Origin: Pyrus communis
Taxonomy: Eukaryota > Streptophyta > Magnoliopsida > Rosales > Rosaceae
Reading direction: 5' to 3'
Length of the DNA: 64,000 nt
NCBI RefSeq assembly: GCF_963583255.1
Contig: NC_084804.1
Location: 25,795,061 to 25,859,060 of the forward strand
In this document: piece after piece, positions 35,344-47,941 of the stretch
How the letters are laid out: each line of letters begins with the position of its first letter
How positions within the stretch are numbered: the stretch's first letter is position 1
Made by a program: the position numbers and the translations under genes
Notes under the pieces: generated by a model
What the model saw: only the letters and a program-made list of their open reading frames with translations
Database searches by the model: none
What the model was told of the DNA's origin: nothing

Positions 35344-37262
35344 TGATAGGAGCATTTTTATGCGACTTAATTGGCTTGTTCTTATGCATTTATGTTGTTT
35401 TTCCTTAGTTAGTTTAAGTGTTTAAAGTCATTTTCGTGCAATTTCAGGTTTTAGTGTCAAAGTATGCAAAAATAAGAAATTTGGAGCATTCTAGAGCATT
35501 TTTGGGCCAAGATTGGATAGTGCAAGCATGGAGGCATGAGGATGGACGAATTTGAAGGCTTGAATTCAGTTAGGGAAATGCAAGGGGGCCTAAAAAAACC
35601 TTATTTCTAGAAGGCTTTATCTATTCACACATGGTGCCTAATTTCTAGCTTGTCTCCTAGCCGTCCTAGCTTGTCACTAGCCGTCCTACCTTGTCTACTA
35701 GCCGTCCTAGCTTGTCACTAGCCGTCCTACCTTGTCTCCTAGCCGTCACTAGCCGTCCTACCTTGTCTCCTAGCCGTCCTATCTTGTCTCCTACCTTGTC
35801 CAAGCTACACACATATATCCTTTAAGTGTTTCATGTATAGAATTTCTGGTACAAAAAACCTTTTGGTTTCAACTAAGTTCAAAACCTTTCCTAGCCCTAT
35901 AAATAAGCCTTTGCAGCAAGGCACTTGGGGGATGACTCAATCACCCAATTTTCGTCCATTCATCTAGCCACACCACTCTACACATCCTAAAATCCTAGAA
36001 ACACAATTCCAGCCAAACACTACACCTTGCCGTGCCTATCCTCCATCCAATTCCATAATCCCTGATCCTAAAACACATCCCAACCATCCCATCCACCTTT
36101 GTGCCTTAGCAAGGAGAAAGAAGGAAAGACTCTTGGATGCTCAAGCTTCGTCGTTGGTGCATTCTAGGTGTAATTCGTTTTATGATTTCAATGTTTAATT
36201 TATTTTCCTTTCATTTTGCTATGAACATGAGTGGCTAAACCCCTATTGGTTAGGGGTGATTTCGAAGCCATAACTATGTGTGCAAGTTGATTTGATAAAT
36301 TCCAGTTATGAGTTCTTGAATCGTGAATGCAATTGGCTTAACTGTGCGAGTAATAACGTATTTGTGTTTGTTAATTAGGGGTCGACACTTAATTGGCTTG
36401 CATGAATATGATGCTAGAATATAAGTTTGTTTCACATAATTGTCACACACTTATATTCACAAGTAATGAAGGTTGCTAGTCACAATCGCGTTAAGTTCAA
36501 TTCCTAGCATAAGTGTCATGATGTCATAGTCACAAGTGCTTTGTCAATGCTTATAGTTTTCATTGAACGTAATGATCTTTGATTGTATCTTTATTATGAT
36601 GTCATGTAAGGAACTTTTGAAGAATACTTTGGGTTGTCGTATGATGTCATCCAATTCAATAACACAAGGAAAACTTGAGAATTAACTAGTGATGTCACGG
36701 TTAATTTGGGGCATTGTCATTCATAATTCTATGAAGGAATAACTGGAAATCGAGTCATTTGCATACTTGTCATGTGTGGAGAAAGAACCCCTAACTAGTC
36801 CATCATCCATTAAAAACCCCAAAAACGTTTCAAAATCAGTTTTACTTTGCAATCTGTTTTCTCAACTTTAATTTCGTCCAAATCAAATCCCCCTTTACTT
36901 TGAAGTCTCAATTTAGTTAGAAATTGTTTTGGTTCATGTTTTTAAGTGTTTTGAGTCAAGTTTTCAACCAATTTCGTCCAAATTAGTGTAGGTGCTCAAA
37001 ACTGCCCAGAAAGTGGTTTTTAGGCAGTTTTGAGTCTTCTAGTTGCTGTTTTGAGTTTTTGTTTTGTTTTAGTGTTTTAACTTTGGTTTTTCATTCTTTG
37101 AGTCCAAATTAGTGTTTTTAACTTTGTTTTGGAGTTCTTAGGTCAGTTCTCAAGAGTTTAGCAATCCCTCCTAATCCCCGGTTTTGAACGATCCCTACTT
37201 ACATACTTTGCTACAATTGTCAGAAGAGGGTTTAATTTGTGTGCTTAATATATATCGCATCA
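35344..37262 (+). mobile_element. 5' LTR of E3 (1919 bp)
   Basis: Runs TGATAGG...CGCATCA. The TATA box TATAAATA is at 35898-35905. U3 lacks the CATGCA array and has a minisatellite instead (35655-35815). The conserved hairpin is at 36995-37034. It is a distinct subfamily from the LTRs of E1, E2, E4 and E5. Confidence 0.9.
35655..35815. repeat. CTAGCCGTCCTA minisatellite in the E3 LTR
   Basis: About eight to nine imperfect copies of a roughly 18-bp unit combining 'ctagccgtcc' and 'taccttgtct/tagcttgtca'. It lies just upstream of the TATA box. Confidence 0.8.
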
Positions 37263-37268
37263 AATTTT

Positions 37269-37286
37269 TGGCGCCGTTGCCGGGGA
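37269..37286 (+). other. Primer binding site of E3 (tRNA-Asp)
   Basis: TGGCGCCGTTGCCGGGGA, 6 nt after the LTR end. Confidence 0.95.
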
Positions 37287-37399
37287 TTAGCAAATTTGCT
37301 AATCCCTTGGATTGCTTTTGTTTCATTTATTTCACTTTGTTTCTGATTTTGTTTTAGTTTCTGACCTATTTTTGTTTCTTGTTTTTTAGGTACTAGTGC

Positions 37400-38960
37400 A
37401 TGACGCGGAGTTCTCAAATTGTGCATGCACATATCTTAGACTTTAACGACGATTTTGAACGTGATTTGAGAAGAAAGAGGAGGCATCCCGAACGTAGTGA
37501 ACCTAGTTCAAGTTCAGAGGCCGAATCTGAGTTTGAAGAAGTGGAAGAAGAAGTTATGGCAGCGGACAATCGGACCATTAAAGAGCTTTCAGCCTCAGGG
37601 TTGGCCAATGCCGCACCATTATGCATTCAATACCCCGCGGCTGCCCAAGGCAAGACCGATGAATTCGAGTTGAAGTCAAGCTTGTTGCACCACATTCCTA
37701 AATACCATGGGCTTTCCATGGAAGATCCAAACAAGCATCTTAAAGAGTTTGAAGTAGTTTGTTCAAGCATGACTCCCGTCAATGTTGACGGAAGTATTTT
37801 GAAGATGAAAGCTTTTCCGTTCTCTTTAATGGATAAAGCTAAGGATTGGTTATACGAGTTGGCTCCTGGCACTGTCACTTCATGGGAGAGTATGAAAAGA
37901 GCGTTTTTGGAGAAGTTTTTCCCAACTTCTCGCATCATTCTTCTTCGTAAAAAAATAAGTGGAATTCAACAAGATGAAGGTGAGTCTTTTCCTGCATACT
38001 ATGAACGTTTTAAATCACTTGTTGCTTCTTGTCCACAGCATCAGATGAAGGAGGAGCTACTTTTGCAATACTTCTACGAGGGCCTCCTACCATTAGAACA
38101 TCAAATGCTCGATGCCTCGGCAGGTGGAGCATTAGTGGACAAAACACCTATGGCTGCCAAGACCTTGATTTCTAATCGAGCGTTGAACGATCAACAATAC
38201 GAAGGAGTAGGCCAAAGAGGACCCCCACGGCAACATGTTTATGAGGTAAGTTCTACTTCCAACATTAATTCACAATTGGCTAATCTTACTTCTATTGTGT
38301 CTCAGTTGGCCGAGGGCATGAAGATGCAATGACCAATTGTATGTGGCGTATGTTCTATGCATGGACATGCCTCTGAAAAATGTCCACAGTTGATTGAAAA
38401 TGGTGGATGGGAAAGCGCCAATGCAATTGGGTTTCAAGGCCAAAACCAACCAAGGAACGATCCTTATTCCAACACATATAATCCCGATTGGAGAGACCAC
38501 CCAAATTTCAAATGGAGGGAGCCCCAACAATCTCAAAACCAAGGAGGCTTTAGGCAACAACCCCCTGGGTTCTTTCCCAAAACCTACGGCCCACCCCAAA
38601 ATCAAGCCCAATCCGGCCCAAGTGCCTCAGGTACGTCTCTTGAAAATGATGCACTTCTTAAGATACTAACTAAGTTGTCTAATGGGCAGGACGATCAAGC
38701 TAAGGCTATGCAAAACCAAGACAAAAGGGTGGATCAATTGGAGAAACAAATGGGGCAAATTGCCGAGTTTATGGGGCAGTTTTGTGAACAAGGAAAGCTC
38801 CCTAGTTCCACCGTTCCAAATCCAAAGGGAAGCTTCGAAAGTGCAAAGGCCATAACCTTGAGAAGTGGAAAAGAGATTGGGGCAGATCCTACACCATCAC
38901 AATCAGGTCCCAAAGGTGATGAAAACTTGCAAATTGAAGAGGAAGAATCAAGCAAACCCA
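37400..38960 (+). pseudogene. gag: E3 gag region, with nonsense codon
   Basis: Starts at ATG 37400 after a pyrimidine-rich 'cttgttttttag' stretch. It encodes a charged N-terminus, the capsid domain (about 37680-38130, with GLSMEDPNKHLKEF and FLEKFFPTSR) and, after the stop, the CCHC knuckle (about 38342-38385) and a Gln/Pro-rich linker. A TGA at 38330-38332 replaces the Gly codon found in E2. The reading frame then continues open to 38960, where solo LTR S2 interrupts it. Gag would form the particle that packages element RNA. Confidence 0.9.
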
Positions 38961-41305
38961 TGATAGGAGCATATTCATGCGACTTAAATGGCTTGTTCTC
39001 GTGCATTTACGTTATGTTTCTTTAGTTATTTTAGTCCTTTATGCTTCTTTTGTGTGTTTTCAGGTTCTAAGGGCAAAGTATGCAAAAGGATGCCTTTTGG
39101 AGCAAATTAGAGATTGGAATGGATATCATATGCTTGGAGCCAAGAGGATGGACGAAATTGAAGGATTCCTCCTCCATTGCAGCCACATGCACATTCAATC
39201 ATTCACACCAAAACCTTGCACATGCTTTCCCATTTCATTATTCATTCACCTTGCAGCCACTCCACATGCATTTCTAGCTTTTCCTTTGCATTCCCCCTTT
39301 AATCAACACATGCATCCACTCACCAAGAAATCATTCATTCCACATGCACCCAAAACACCACCAGAAATCATCATTGCCATTGTTCCTCCATCATTGCACC
39401 ACAATGCAGCCACATGCACTTGTTCCTCTAACATTTCAGCCACTTGCACTCCCATTCTCTCCCAAAACCGTGCACATGCCTTCTCCTTGCATTTCCAGCC
39501 ATTCCACATGCTATTTCAGCCACATGCACTCATAATTATTCAACCAACATGTGCACATGCAACCTAGCTGTCATGTTCCCCCCATTTCACCTATAAATAC
39601 TCATTCATTCACACTCATTCATACACAATTCATTTCACAACAGAAATTAGTCCCTTGGGGCCGTGCCCTTCACAAGTCCATCCATTCCATTCATAAACAC
39701 TCATCCATTGCAGAAATGTAGACCATAAAACTCCCTTGTGCCGTGCTCTCCCTTACAATCCAAACACCATCCTTCCATATTCCACCACTCCTCTTCCATT
39801 CCTCCACCACTCCCCAAACCATTCACACCATCAAACTATCCCTAGACCTTGTGCTACAACGAAGAGGAAGAGAAGAGTGCCTAAACGTTCATACAATTCA
39901 AGTTTGAGTTGTTGGAATGTTTAGGTGTTTCTTTGATTTCAATGTTTAATTTCAATGCTCTTTGTTTTGTACGAATGAGGAATGGAAGATAAGAGGGCCT
40001 AAACGTTCATACAATTCAAGTTTGAGTTGTTGGAATGTTTAGGTGTTTCTTTGATTCTCTTTGTTTTGTACCATGAGGAACTAAACCCCCCTTGGTTAGG
40101 GGGTGATTCGAATATATGTTTATGCTTGCATTTTGATTTGAATACTTCTAATTGCGTTTCATAAGTTGTGGATTCAATTTGTTTAACCGTTTGATTGATA
40201 ACTTATTTATGTATGTTTATTGAGAATGCGCGCTTAATTTTCATGCATGAATATGACGCTAGAATATAAGTAAGTTTCACCTAATCGTTATGAACTTATA
40301 TTCACAAGTAGTGGAGGTTGCTTATAAACAATCGCGTTAAACAAATTCTTGGCATAAGTTTCATGCAATCCATAGTAACGAATGCCTCGTCAACACTTAT
40401 AATTTTCATAGAGCGTAATGATTCTTGCTTGTATCTCTTCTATGCATTCATGTTGAGGACTTGTGGGGAATGTTTTGAATTGTTGTATGCGCTAACCCAT
40501 CCAATTCAATAACGTTAGGAAGATTTGAAGGTTAATTAGTGCATCACGGTTAACCCGGGGTGTTGAGTTTCATGGTTTATTGAAATGCAATTGGAAATCA
40601 TTTTATTATGCAAGTATAACATGTATGGAGATGAACCCCTTAGCCATTCTATCATCCATTCATTCCATTCCATCAAATTCGTTTTACAATCTGTTTAGTT
40701 TATTAACTTGTTTTGTTATTTCAATTCTCGTCAATTTAAAACCCCCCTTTACTTTCTTGTTCTTTAGTGTTTAGAATTTGTTTAGTTTATATTTTAAAGT
40801 GTTTTGATTCAATTTTATTTCCCAATTTCGTCCAAATTCACCAAAGTGCTCAAAACTGCCCAGAAAGTGATTTTAAGGCAGTTTTGAGTGTTTTGGGTGA
40901 TGTTTGAGTCTTTTGGTTTGTTTTAATGTTTTAAGTGTTTAGTTTTACATTCTTTGAGTTAGTTTAGTGTTTTATATTGTGTTTTTACGTTCTTGAGTCA
41001 AGTTATTACTTAATTTCGTCCAAATTTGTGTTTGTGCTCAAATCTGCCCAGAAAGTGGTTTTTAGGCAGATTTGAGTGTGTTTGTGTTGTTTTGAGTCTT
41101 TTGGTTTGTCTTAGTGTTTTAAAGTTTAGTTTTGCATTCTTTGAGTCTAGTATAGTGTTTCATATTGTTATTTTACGTTTTTGAGTCAAATCCACGTGGT
41201 TAACAATCCCTCCTAATCCCCGGTCTAGAACGATCCCTACTTATACATATACTACAATTTGACGAAAAGAGGGTTTAATTTGTGTGCTTAACTATTTTCG
41301 CATCA
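38961..41305 (+). mobile_element. Solo LTR S2 inside the E3 gag-pol gene
   Basis: A 2345-bp forward LTR from TGATAGG to GCATCA with TSD accca at 38956-38960 and 41306-41310. No internal region. TATA box TATAAATA at 39592-39599, CATGCA-rich U3 (39185-39560), two tandem hairpin modules (39880-40050), and two 12-bp-stem hairpins (40849-40888 and 41037-41076). Removing it with one TSD restores the gag-pol frame between the gag linker and the pre-protease region. Confidence 0.95.
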
Positions 41306-43967
41306 ACCCACGGCAAAGGTGGGAGAGTCTTTGCCGCAAGTTCCTAGTGCCCCAAAACTGTCTAATTCGGCCAAAAAGGGTAAGAATGTGTCAAATTCGG
41401 TTTCTACTAATGCTTTTCCTTCGAATGCTCCTTTTCCTAGTAGGTTTATGCAAACAAGGAAGGAAGAAGCTGAAAAGGACATCCTTGAGACATTTAGGAA
41501 AGTTCAAGTGAACATACCCTTGTTGGATGCAATCAAGCAAGTCCCTAGATACGCCAAGTTTTTGAAGGAGTTGTGCACCACTAGGAAGAGGATGTCGACC
41601 AAGGAAGTGGTAAAAGTAGGTGAGAATGTGTCCGCCATCTTGCAACGCAAACTACCTCCCAAATGCAAAGATCCGGGTAGTTTCACCATTCCTTGTGTCA
41701 TAGGTAACACTAGATTTGAATCTGCCATGCTTGACTTAGGTTCTTCTATAAATGTTATGCCATATTCCATATATGCATCTATGAACCTAGGAGCATTGAA
41801 AAAGGATGGTGTTATCATACAATTGGCCGATAGATCTAATGCCTATCCAAAGGGAGTTTTGGAAGATGTTTTGGTGCAGGTTAATCATTTGATCTTTCCG
41901 GCGGATTTCTATGTCCTTGAGATGGATGAATCGGATCATGCACCCTCGCTGCCCATTCTACTTCGAAGGCCATTCATGAAAACGGCCCGGACTAAGATTG
42001 ACGTGTTTAATGGAACTTTGTCCATGGAATTTGATGGGGAAGTTGTTAATTTCAATCTTTCCGATTCTATTAAGTATCCTAGTGAAGATCATTCATGTTT
42101 CTCTATTGATACTGTTGACTCTTTGGCGCAGGGATACCTTGAATATTTGAATGATGATATGCTTGAAAAAGTCATTACAAGTGGTGTAGAAGTCAAAACC
42201 AAGGGAGCAACATCCATGCAACCCCACGGCACAAATACACTATCCTATGCCGTGCCTCCTAGTGAGGATTTTCTTGAAGTAGTTGCTGCCCTTGAGTCAT
42301 CACCAATACATGATGGTAAGTTTCCTAACAAAGAGTCCATTCCCATTTCGACTAACAAGTTGCTTCCATCCATAATTCAGGCACCTATCCTTGAACTCAA
42401 ACCTTTGCCAAGCCATTTGAAGTACATTTTCTTGGGAAAAAATGAGACATTGCCTGCCATCATATCATCATCCCTCACGGCACAAGAGGAGGAAAAACTC
42501 ATGCATGTGTTGAAGGAGTACAAATCTGCCCTAGGATGGACATTGGCCGATATCAAAGGTATAAGCCCCACAACTTGTATGCATCACATGTTTCTTGAGG
42601 AGGGGACCAAACCAACTAGAGAGGCTCAACGCCGTCTTAACCCTCCAATGATGGAAGTTGTGAAAAAGGAGATAATCAAACTTCTTGATTGTGGAGTCAT
42701 TTATCCTATCTCCGATAGTCGTTGGGTTTCACCTATCCAATGTGTGCCTAAGAAATCCGGAGTGACGGTTGTGGAGAATGCCGAGAATGAGCTTGTACCC
42801 ATGAGAATCCAAACCGGTTGGCGTGTATGCATCGATTATAGGAAGATAAATGCCACCACAAGGAAGGACCACTTCCCATTGCCGTTCCTAGATCAAATGT
42901 TGGAAAGGTTAGCGGGTCATTCTTTTTATTGCTTTCTTGATGGATATTCAGGTTATAATCAAATTGTCATTGCCCCGGATGATCAAGAAAAGACCACTTT
43001 TACTTGTCCCTTTGGAACATTTGCATATCGACGCATGCCATTTGGTTTGTGCAATGCCCCTGCCATGTTTCAAAGGTGTATGGTAAGCATATTTTCTGAT
43101 TATGTTGAAAGGATTATTGAGATATTCATGGATGACTTTAGTGTTTTTGGTGATTCTTTTGATAAATGCTTGGATAATCTCACTTTAATCTTGAAACGTT
43201 GTGTTGAAACAAACCTTGTTTTAAATTGGGAAAAATGTCATTTTATGGTTAAACAAGGTATTGTTTTGGGTCATGTAATCTCTGAAAAAGGAATTGAAGT
43301 TGATAAGTCTAAAGTAGATCTTGTACGCTACTTACCCTCTCCTACTTCGGTTAGAGAGGTTCGTTCTTTTCTTGGTCATGCAGGATTCTATAAACGATTT
43401 ATCAAGGACTTTTCCAAGATTGCACAACCCCTATGCCGCCTCCTCCAAAAAGATGTGTCTTTTGAGTTCAACGAGGCATGCGAGAAGTCATTCAAGCATC
43501 TCAAAGAGCTCCTAACCACGGCACCCATCATAACTCCCCCGGATTGGTCCATTCCATTTGAATTGATGTGTGATGCCTCGGATTATGCACTTGGGGCTGT
43601 TTTGGGTCAAAGGAAAAATAAACAGTCACATGTTATTTATTATGCTTCCTGCACTTTAAATGATGCTCAATTGAATTATTCTACAACCGAAAAAGAACTC
43701 TTGGCGGTTGTATTTGCTTTAGATAAGTTTAGATCATTTCTTATTGGCACTAAAGTAATTGTTTTCACTGACCATGTAGCCTTGAAGTATCTTTTCACCA
43801 AAAAGGAGGCCAAACCAAGGCTCATTCGTTGGATGCTCCTACTTCAAGAGTTCGATATTGAAATTAGGGACAAGAAAGGTTGTGAAAACGTGGTGGCTGA
43901 CCACTTGAGTAGATTGGTGCGTGAAGAAGAATCCCTCCCCATTTCTGAGACGTTTCCGGATGAACAA
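41306..43967 (+). pseudogene. pol: E3 pol region, cut off by E2
   Basis: Continues the E3 polyprotein in frame: linker, protease DLGSS (41732 onward), RT with FMDD (43125-43136) and RNase H with the catalytic Asp intact (DASDYA, 43572). It ends abruptly at FPDEQ, where the first bases of E2 (TGA at 43968) act as a stop. The integrase is missing here and should follow E2 on the right. Compared with E2 it has changes at conserved positions, for example LLRRPFM for LLGRPFM. Confidence 0.9.
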
Positions 43968-46341
43968 TGATGCGAAAATAGTTAAACACACAAATTAAAC
44001 CCTATGGATGACAATTGTAGTAAATGAGCAAATAGGGATCGTTCTAGACCGGGGATTAACTAGGGATGCTAATCAATGTGAAATTGACTCAAAAACGTAA
44101 GAACACAATATAAAACACTTACTAGACTCAAAGAATGCAAAACTAAACTTTAAAACACTAAAACAAACCAAAAGACTCAAACATCACCCAAAACACTCAA
44201 AACTGCCTTAAAAACACTTTCTGGGCAGTTTTGGACACTTTGGTGAATTTGGACGAATTTGTGTAACAAATTGAATCAAAACACTTAAAAACACAAACTA
44301 AGACACTTTCTAACTAAGTTGGACACTAAAGTAAAGGGGGATTAAGGTTTTGACGAAATTAAATTAAATAAAACAAGTTAATAAACTAGGCAGATTGTAT
44401 AAACGGATTTGAGAAACAAGATGATGGATGGATTAGTTAGAGGTCCATTCTCCACACATGACACATTTATATATGAATCGATTCTCCAATTGTTTTTCAT
44501 TAACTATGATGCTCAACACCCCAAGTTAACCGTGATGCACTAATTAACTCTCAAATTTTCCTTAAGTTATTGAATTGGATGATGCATGCGACAATTCAAA
44601 TCATTCTCCAATGGTTCTCAACATGAATGCATAGAAGAGATACAATGAGAGATCATTATGCTCTATGAAAATTATAAGTGTTGACGAGGCAATTGTAACT
44701 ATGAATGCATGATACTTTTACCAAGAATTCAATTAACGCGGTTGTGACTAGCAACCTTCACTACTCATGTTTATAAACTTGTGACGATTAGGTGAAACTC
44801 GTTTATAAACTAGCATCGAGTTTATGCATGAAGACTAAGTATGCATCCCTAATCAACATACAAAAACAAGTCTTTAATAAACATGATAATTGAATTGCAA
44901 TCACAAATTAACAAATCACAATTGGAAGAAATCAATTCATATTTCAAACATGTTCATGGCTTCAAACTTTCCCCTAACTAATTAGGGGTTTAGCCACTCA
45001 TGATTACAACAAACTTAGAGAGTAATAACAAAGTAAACATTGAAAACAAGAATCGAAGTACACCTAAAAATTCCAACAACTCAATCTTGAATTGTATGAA
45101 CGTTTAGGCCTCTTCTCCTCTAGTTGCTGCGGCACAAGGGGTTTTGGTGAGTTTTGGGGGTTATGGATGATGTAGAAGGATGTGTTTAGGGTAGGGATGG
45201 ATGTAGGGGAAGGTAAGGAGTGTTTTTGGGCAGAAAATATGAAGAATGGTGAAGTATGGTAGTGCTAGAGAGAGGGGAGGAATTTCTGGCGTGAATGAAT
45301 GTGTATGAGAGATGGTTCTCTGAAATGGAAGAGTGTGTGGTTTGTGGCTGCAATGCATGCTTATTTATAGGTGAAATGGGGGGAACATGATGACTAGGAA
45401 TTAGGTGGAAAGCTGAAATGGTGATGGGAGATGCATGTGCTTTGACAGAAAATAAAAGGGAATGCTGGAAATCTGGAATGGGAACTCACGGCATGGTTGT
45501 TTTCTGGTGGTGAATGGGTTTATGTTTGAATGGTGCATGTGCACGGTTTTGGTGTGTAGAAAGGGGTGAATGTGGTGCAATGATAATGTCTTGTGGCTGA
45601 ATGGATTAAAGAATGGGAGTGCATGTGAAGTGGCTGATTAGAATCTAGGGTGCATGTGGATTGATTATTTAAAGGGAGTGCATGTGGAATAAAGGTTGGA
45701 ATGAACATGAAATGCACGGTTTTGAGAGATGATTATGGATGCATGTGTTGAATGATTATGGGTGTATGTGGGTGGAAATGCATGTGGGAATGCATGTGAT
45801 TTGGCTGAAATGAAAGGTAGTGGGAAGTGCATGTAAGCCACGGCAAGGAATGCATTTTCTGAATGAATGAAGGCAGGTTATGTGGAAGGGCTTGAACAAA
45901 GGTAGAAGCATGGCACAAAGGTGAATGGGTGATGTGTGAATGTGGTTGAATGATTAAAGTGTAAATGATTAATGAATGGTTCTTTGTTGATGGTGGAAAT
46001 CTGAAATGATGAAGTGGAATGTGCATGTGGCTGCAATGATGGTGTTTTGCACGGCAATGATGGAGAAAGAATGTGTGGATGCATGGTTGTGTTGGTGATG
46101 AATGTGAACTCTTTGTTCTTCATTTTCATTCCTTTGGTCTTCAATTTCGTCCATCTACTTGGCTTTAAGCATATGCAATCCATTCCAATCTCTAATTTGC
46201 TCCAAAAGGCTCCGAAAGGCATCCTTTTGCATCCTTAGCCATATGAACCTATAAACACACGAAAATGCCTTTAAACACTAAATTAAGTAAGAAAACACAA
46301 CATAAATGCATAAGAACTAGCTAACTAAGGCGCATAAATAT
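43968..46341 (-). mobile_element. 3' LTR of E2, terminus deleted
   Basis: Starts TGATGCG. The TATA box TATTTATA is at 45362-45369 and the hairpin at 44196-44233. The expected terminus ...ATGCTCCTATCA is missing: after 'cgcataaatat' (46331-46341) the sequence jumps to 'actagttatatg', found about 340 bp inside the interior of E1 and E5. The polypurine tract and adjacent hairpin were lost with it. Confidence 0.85.
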
Positions 46342-47941
46342 ACTAGTTATATGTGAGAAGATTGATGTAAATATGAAAACGAATGCTCACATATACGTAT
46401 AACAAAGAACGCAATTTATGGAGTTAATAAGCATGTTTAGAAATGATCTCATGAATGGAATGCTACTACTTAGATGCGAGAACCAATGACCATATGCTCA
46501 TACCAAATTCAAACTCCACAAATTGAAACACATAACACTCAAGAATGAAGTCAAGGGTTCTAACGGGGCTTGGGGTAGTGGTTAACAAAGAAAAGATAAG
46601 GAGAAAAAGCGTTCTTCAAGTAATAGTAAGCAAAGTAGTGTACTTAAGACTTAGAATTCATTTAGATTGCAGAAATTAACTTTAAAACACAAGGGGAAGA
46701 CTTAGACAACTCCTTAGGGCCGAATTCATTGTTTTGGACCCTTACTTCAACAAACAATACTTTGGAATTCTTTTTCACAACTTTTCAACTCTTTTTCATA
46801 CTTTTCACACCTTTTTTTTCTTTTTTCTTTTTCTTTTCTTTCATGCCGTGCCTATGGCACACAAATTCTCACACAAGAACACTTCCCCCACACTTGTTTT
46901 CTGCCAACATAAATCGAAAGAAATTCAATTTGAATCATGCTTTACTAAGCTTTAAGAACAAGGGTGTGGATGGTCCTAATCTAGGCTAGGTGAGGATAAT
47001 GTGGGTTAACTTAAACATAAAATGACATGGGATACACGGCAATATGGCTAAGGTGGTGGTCACTACACAACTTCATCTTGAATCTGTGTTATGCAAATCA
47101 ATAACATGCTTTGAATGAAATGGGCATGAGTTCTAGCATTTGGAACTAAATGATGAAACGCCTCTAAGTAGTAACCAAGCAAAGAATAATGAGATCATGC
47201 AACGACTTAGAAAACAAAAATGCACAGATTCTAACTCTCCAAATAAACGTTTAGGCTCAAGTCTCACAAGGTTGTAGCGTTAATTTGAGTTCCTTCCTTC
47301 AAGCATGTTACAAAAACTGATTTTTTTATTTTATTTTTTATGATTGCATGTGAAGTCATAAGTTATAACCACAACCAAGCATACACAAAGAGTAAATCAA
47401 ACTTTCATCCATGTTAATCACTCTCTTTAACAGCCATGTAATTACAAACCGAATCCTCATCATTGTGTTGGAAGGTACCCTAAAACAAAAACAAACACAC
47501 AAAAACACTTTGAAAACAACTCTTTTTGGGTTTTTAAAACAAATTTTTCAAATTTTTATGTGATTTTCGGATTTTTACTTCAAAACACACTAAAACACAC
47601 CAAAACTGCTTAAAAACACTTAAAAACAGCAAGGAACAAGTCTATAAGTAAAGGGTGATAAAATACCATGAATTTGCATCAAAAACACTTAGTTACCCCC
47701 CCACACTTAAATCAAACATTGTCCTCAATGTTTCAAGCATAAAATCACACAAAACACAAAGAAACACACAAACAGCAAGTAAAACAACTAAATAGGCAGA
47801 TTCGAAATAAACAACAAAGTGAAGGGTTTAGGAACGCAAATCTGGAATTGGAGTGATTCCTTGAGCTTCCTTTGTTGAATTGCATGGGTTGCCTCCCAAG
47901 TAGCGCTTTCTTTAACGTCTTGCAGCCGGACGAAGACACGT
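46342..47941 (-). other. 3' noncoding region of E2
   Basis: No env-like or other supported ORF. It contains a G-run motif (46884-46893, - strand), the AGGA-tetraloop hairpin (47714-47733) with its G run (47696-47702), and the AGGCAA-loop hairpin (47885-47898) just after the pol stop. The distal part, including the polypurine tract, is deleted. Confidence 0.75.

Noticed and set aside
37381..37392. Possible splice acceptor ('cttgttttttag') just before the E3 gag ATG, and a similar 'gtttcag' before gag in EA.
   Set aside because: The pyrimidine-AG context is suggestive, but no donor could be identified and such short motifs are common in AT-rich plant DNA.
46342..47941. Possible env-like gene after pol, as in some Athila elements.
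   Set aside because: No frame longer than about 85 codons in the sense direction, and no signal peptide or membrane segment that could be trusted. The same region in E5, E1 and EA is also closed.
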